Below the pieces are notes generated by a model. The model worked only from the letters and a program-made list of their open reading frames with translations, was not told the DNA's origin and did not search any database. A DNA stretch of 6,150 nucleotides from Fimbriimonadaceae bacterium (GTDB taxonomy: Bacteria > Armatimonadota > Fimbriimonadia > Fimbriimonadales > Fimbriimonadaceae). A program made the translations under genes and the position numbers. The stretch lies in NCBI GenBank assembly GCA_020851885.1, contig JADZBW010000390.1, positions 1-6,150 on the forward strand, written 5' to 3'. Below are positions 5,611-6,150 of the stretch, piece after piece (positions within the stretch are counted from its first letter, which is position 1; every line of letters starts with the position of its first letter).

Positions 5611-6150
5611 TCAGCGCCGATCGACAACCTTGTTCATCATCGGGTAGTTGTCGCTGCTGACAAGCTCGCGCCGGCCATCGACCGTTCGGAAGACTTGAAC
5701 GAAGTAACCCGATTTACCGGTGTTTCGAACTCGCCCGGCCCGTTGCCGATCTCCCATCTCAAAGGTCGTTGGGGTTCGCACCTGGTGGATCTTCGTGTCC
5801 AGGATGGTGACCTTCTGGGTTCCGGCGCCATAGAAGCCAACCTTCAAGTGGTCGTTCTCGATCTTTGCCTTCACCTTGATGGGAAACCGGTAAGTATTCT
5901 TCACCTTGAGGTCGATCGTGTAGTATGCGACCGCCGCATCGAGCCCAGGCGGTACGTAATTCGGCGAGAATCGATGACGATTGCGCTCGACGATCTCAAG
6001 GCCGGCATGAAGCGCGGCATTGTAGAAAGTGGTGGAGGTCTGGCAGACCCCACCGCCGAAGCTGTCGATCAGCTGTCCATTGAAACTCACCGGCGCCTTG
6101 CGATAACCGCCATCGCGAGAAAAAGAACCCACACGTTTGTTGAATGAGAA
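5611..6150 (-). CDS. VanW-family protein, C-terminal part (5' end beyond the right edge)
   Basis: The frame is open to the window edge and gives 179 residues before a TGA at 5611. Visible residues 1-4 (FSFN), 19-24 (APVSFN), 32-45 (GGGVCQTSTTFYNA), 50-56 (GLEIVER) and 64-79 (the NYVPPGLDAAVAY region) are the conserved core of the VanW domain. After about residue 95 comes a beta-rich tail that ends in a basic MNKVVDRR. A GTG at 6132 could be read as a start, but the VanW core already begins upstream of it, so the true start lies outside. VanW proteins are typically exported or membrane-anchored, often with peptidoglycan-binding or G5-type domains. Their biochemical role is unknown, and the name comes from vancomycin-resistance clusters without proof of a resistance function. 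Here the coaD neighbour suggests a chromosomal housekeeping context. Confidence 0.92.
   Translation of the reverse strand, partial: FSFNKRVGSFSRDGGYRKAPVSFNGQLIDSFGGGVCQTSTTFYNAALHAGLEIVERNRHRFSPNYVPPGLDAAVAYYTIDLKVKNTYRFPIKVKAKIENDHLKVGFYGAGTQKVTILDTKIHQVRTPTTFEMGDRQRAGRVRNTGKSGYFVQVFRTVDGRRELVSSDNYPMMNKVVDRR

Overview
All recognisable genes lie on the minus strand, so the window reads right to left. The order of transcription is: a VanW-domain protein (its 5' end lies beyond base 6150), coaD, a short coiled-coil protein, a two-gene sugar-type ABC transporter, a DUF488 protein, and the start of a class I SAM-dependent methyltransferase that runs off base 1. Coding density is high. The largest gaps are about 137 bases (4304-4440) and 114 bases (270-383). 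I see no RNA genes, mobile elements, CRISPR arrays or signs of foreign DNA.

The right part (about 4441-6150) looks like housekeeping DNA. VanW-like and coaD are 51 bases apart or less, and coaD is followed by a coiled-coil protein of a family often found next to coaD in Gram-positive, Chloroflexi and Deinococcus-type genomes. CoaD makes dephospho-CoA, the VanW protein is probably envelope-associated, and the coiled-coil protein has no assigned function.

The centre (924-4303) is the notable part. One uninterrupted 804-codon gene encodes a secreted family-1 sugar-type solute-binding protein joined through one transmembrane helix to a complete MalF-type permease. Its stop codon overlaps the start codon of a MalG-type permease. 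The two products would form an importer whose binding protein is permanently tethered to the channel. No ATPase gene is present, so one must come from elsewhere in the genome. A 20-bp imperfect palindrome in the 137-base leader is a candidate operator.

The left part holds a DUF488 gene with an unusual cysteine in its conserved motif and the N-terminal 89 codons of a methyltransferase starting at GTG.

The organism is a bacterium with moderately high GC, estimated by eye. The gene content fits an under-studied environmental lineage. Armatimonadota (Fimbriimonas-like) is my best guess, from the coaD neighbourhood and the style of the sugar transporter, but the window holds no phylogenetic marker that settles it.
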